A stretch of 64,000 nt of DNA from Planotetraspora phitsanulokensis. Lineage in GTDB: Bacteria > Actinomycetota > Actinomycetes > Streptosporangiales > Streptosporangiaceae. Position 1 is the stretch's first letter. Each line of letters starts with the position of its first letter. A program made the translations under genes and the position numbers. Positions 62,883-64,000 of this stretch are shown piece after piece. Location: positions 1-64,000 of the forward strand of contig NZ_BOOP01000003.1 in the NCBI RefSeq assembly GCF_016863295.1, read 5' to 3'. The notes beneath the pieces are model-generated. The model was given only the letters and a program-made list of their open reading frames with translations, was not told the origin of the DNA and did no database searches.

Positions 62883-64000
62883 ATGACAACCGCAGTACCG
62901 GCCGATGCGCGGGATGTGGCCCGTGATCCAGCCGGGTCGATGTCGCACCGGCAGATCCTGGAGGCGCTGTCGGGGCTGCTGATCGGCCTGTTCGTGGCGA
63001 TCCTGGCGGCGACCGTCGTGTCGAACGCACTGCCCACGATCATCGCCGACCTGCACGCGAGCGAGACCACCTACACCTGGGTGATCACCACCGACCTGCT
63101 CGCGACCACGATCTCCACGCCTCTGTGGGGCAAGCTCGCCGACCTGGTGAGCAAGAAGGTGCTCGTCCAGCTGAGTCTGATCATCTTCGTGGCCGGCTCG
63201 GCGGTCGCCGGGCTCGCGCAGAACCCCGGGATGCTCCTGGGCGCCCGGGTCGTCCAGGGCATCGGCGCCGGCGGCCTCACCGCCCTCACCCAGGTGATCA
63301 TGGCGGTGATGATCTCGCCGCGCGAGCGCGGCCGCTACTCGGGCTATCTCGGCGCGGTCTTCGCCCTCGCCACCATCGGCGGCCCGCTCATCGGCGGTGT
63401 GATCGTGGACACCTCCTGGCTGGGCTGGCGGTGGTGCTTCTACGTGGGCGTGCCGTTCGCCGTCCTCGCGCTGATCGTCCTGCAGAGGACGCTCCGTCTT
63501 CCCGTGCTCAAGCGCGAGGTGAAGATCGACTGGGCCGGCGCGACGCTGATCGTGGCCTCGGTGTCGCTGCTCCTCATCTGGATCTCGTTCGCCGGCAACA
63601 AGTACGACTGGCTGTCCTGGCAGACCTATGCGATGGTCGGCGGCGCTCTGGTGCTGGCGCTGCTCTTCCTCCTCGTGGAGCAGAGGGCCAGCGAGCCGGT
63701 CGTGCCGCTGCGCCTGTTCCGCAACAGCACGATCAGCCTGGCCGTGGTGTCCAGTCTGCTGGTCGGTGTCGCCATGTTCGGCGCGACCACCTTCCTCTCC
63801 CAGTACTTCCAGCTCGCGCGTGGTGACACGCCGACGAAGGCCGGGATCATGACCCTGCCGCTGATCCTCGGTCTGGCCGTGTCGTCGACCGCGGCCGGGC
63901 AGATCATCACCCGCACGGGCCGCTGGAAGATCTTCCTGGTCGCGGGCGGCCTGTTCCTGACCGCCGGGTTCGGGCTCATGGGAACGCTGCGGTACGACAC
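62883..64000 (+). CDS. MFS drug exporter (DHA2/EmrB type), 3' truncated by window edge
   Basis: The frame from ATG 62883 is open to the last base (372 codons plus 2 nt), so the gene runs off the window. AAAGGA lies 6 nt before the ATG. The N-terminus is a 25-residue cytoplasmic tail, then membrane segments (LSGLLIGLFVAILAATVVSN). Motif A G-K-L-A-D-L-V-S-K-K-V follows segment 2, motif C A-T-I-G-G-P-L-I-G-G-V lies in segment 5, and the cytoplasmic loop LKREVKIDWAGATLIV starts the second half. Fourteen segments are expected in full. It is divergent from the isochorismatase-like gene; an MarR-like dyad lies between them. Confidence 0.92.
   Translation, partial: MTTAVPADARDVARDPAGSMSHRQILEALSGLLIGLFVAILAATVVSNALPTIIADLHASETTYTWVITTDLLATTISTPLWGKLADLVSKKVLVQLSLIIFVAGSAVAGLAQNPGMLLGARVVQGIGAGGLTALTQVIMAVMISPRERGRYSGYLGAVFALATIGGPLIGGVIVDTSWLGWRWCFYVGVPFAVLALIVLQRTLRLPVLKREVKIDWAGATLIVASVSLLLIWISFAGNKYDWLSWQTYAMVGGALVLALLFLLVEQRASEPVVPLRLFRNSTISLAVVSSLLVGVAMFGATTFLSQYFQLARGDTPTKAGIMTLPLILGLAVSSTAAGQIITRTGRWKIFLVAGGLFLTAGFGLMGTLRYD

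Overview
High-GC, GTG-rich, densely packed chromosomal DNA of an actinomycete. The 13E12/DUF222 HNH relic, Tat lipoproteins, Spo0M, many TetR/LacI regulators and an ECF42-type sigma factor fit a soil filamentous actinobacterium, perhaps Streptosporangiales; the genus is an inference. No rRNA, tRNA, IS element or CRISPR array was found.

Layout. 1-9.0 kb: 3' end of a DUF222/HNH gene, a secreted M1 peptidase, a TetR-ferredoxin-P450 operon, an SDR gene remnant, then an alpha/beta hydrolase-TetR-SDR group behind a leader rich in inverted repeats, and an SGNH hydrolase. 9.0-17.6 kb: a methyltransferase, then a sugar locus (LacI and GH3 glycosidase on minus, divergent ABC sugar importer on plus). 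17.6-29.4 kb: an XRE-cupin regulator and a second, larger carbohydrate locus. This has two paralogous LacI regulators at its ends, an ABC importer, an intracellular GH127 beta-L-arabinofuranosidase with its full zinc/cysteine centre, and a 952-residue secreted enzyme of unassigned family with a discoidin-type domain. Five copies of a GAAAA-SS-TTTTC operator-like motif tie the locus together. 29.2-32.8 kb: two TetR modules, each with a clear palindrome in its divergent promoter (one with an MFS exporter, one with a methyltransferase). 32.8-36.7 kb: copper operon csoR-copZ-His-rich membrane protein-copA with a CsoR box. 36.8-39.0 kb: a small unknown gene and a DGPF/ECF42 sigma pair. 39.1-44.4 kb: Spo0M, DUF899, SDR, a frameshifted DJ-1/PfpI gene, LysR, two very small genes and a STAS protein. 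44.6-52.5 kb: a formaldehyde-dehydrogenase-like MDR enzyme and the chaperone operon dnaK-grpE-dnaJ(CbpA type)-cbpM-clpB. 53-64 kb: an ATP-dependent DNA ligase, MFS exporter/LysR pair, MBL-fold hydrolase, ABC-2 exporter with TetR and a 30-bp palindrome, a P-loop ATPase, a Tat propeller protein, an isochorismatase-like protein lacking two catalytic residues, and the 5' part of a DHA2-type exporter running off the window.

How the genes work together. In the 18-29 kb locus the secreted enzyme probably releases oligosaccharides, the ABC system imports them, GH127 cleaves them inside the cell, and the two LacI proteins sense the sugar; the chain is inferred from gene content and shared operator motifs. 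The GH3 locus is a parallel system with its own operator pair. Most other regulators sit beside or divergent from their probable targets, and several operators can be read directly from the DNA.
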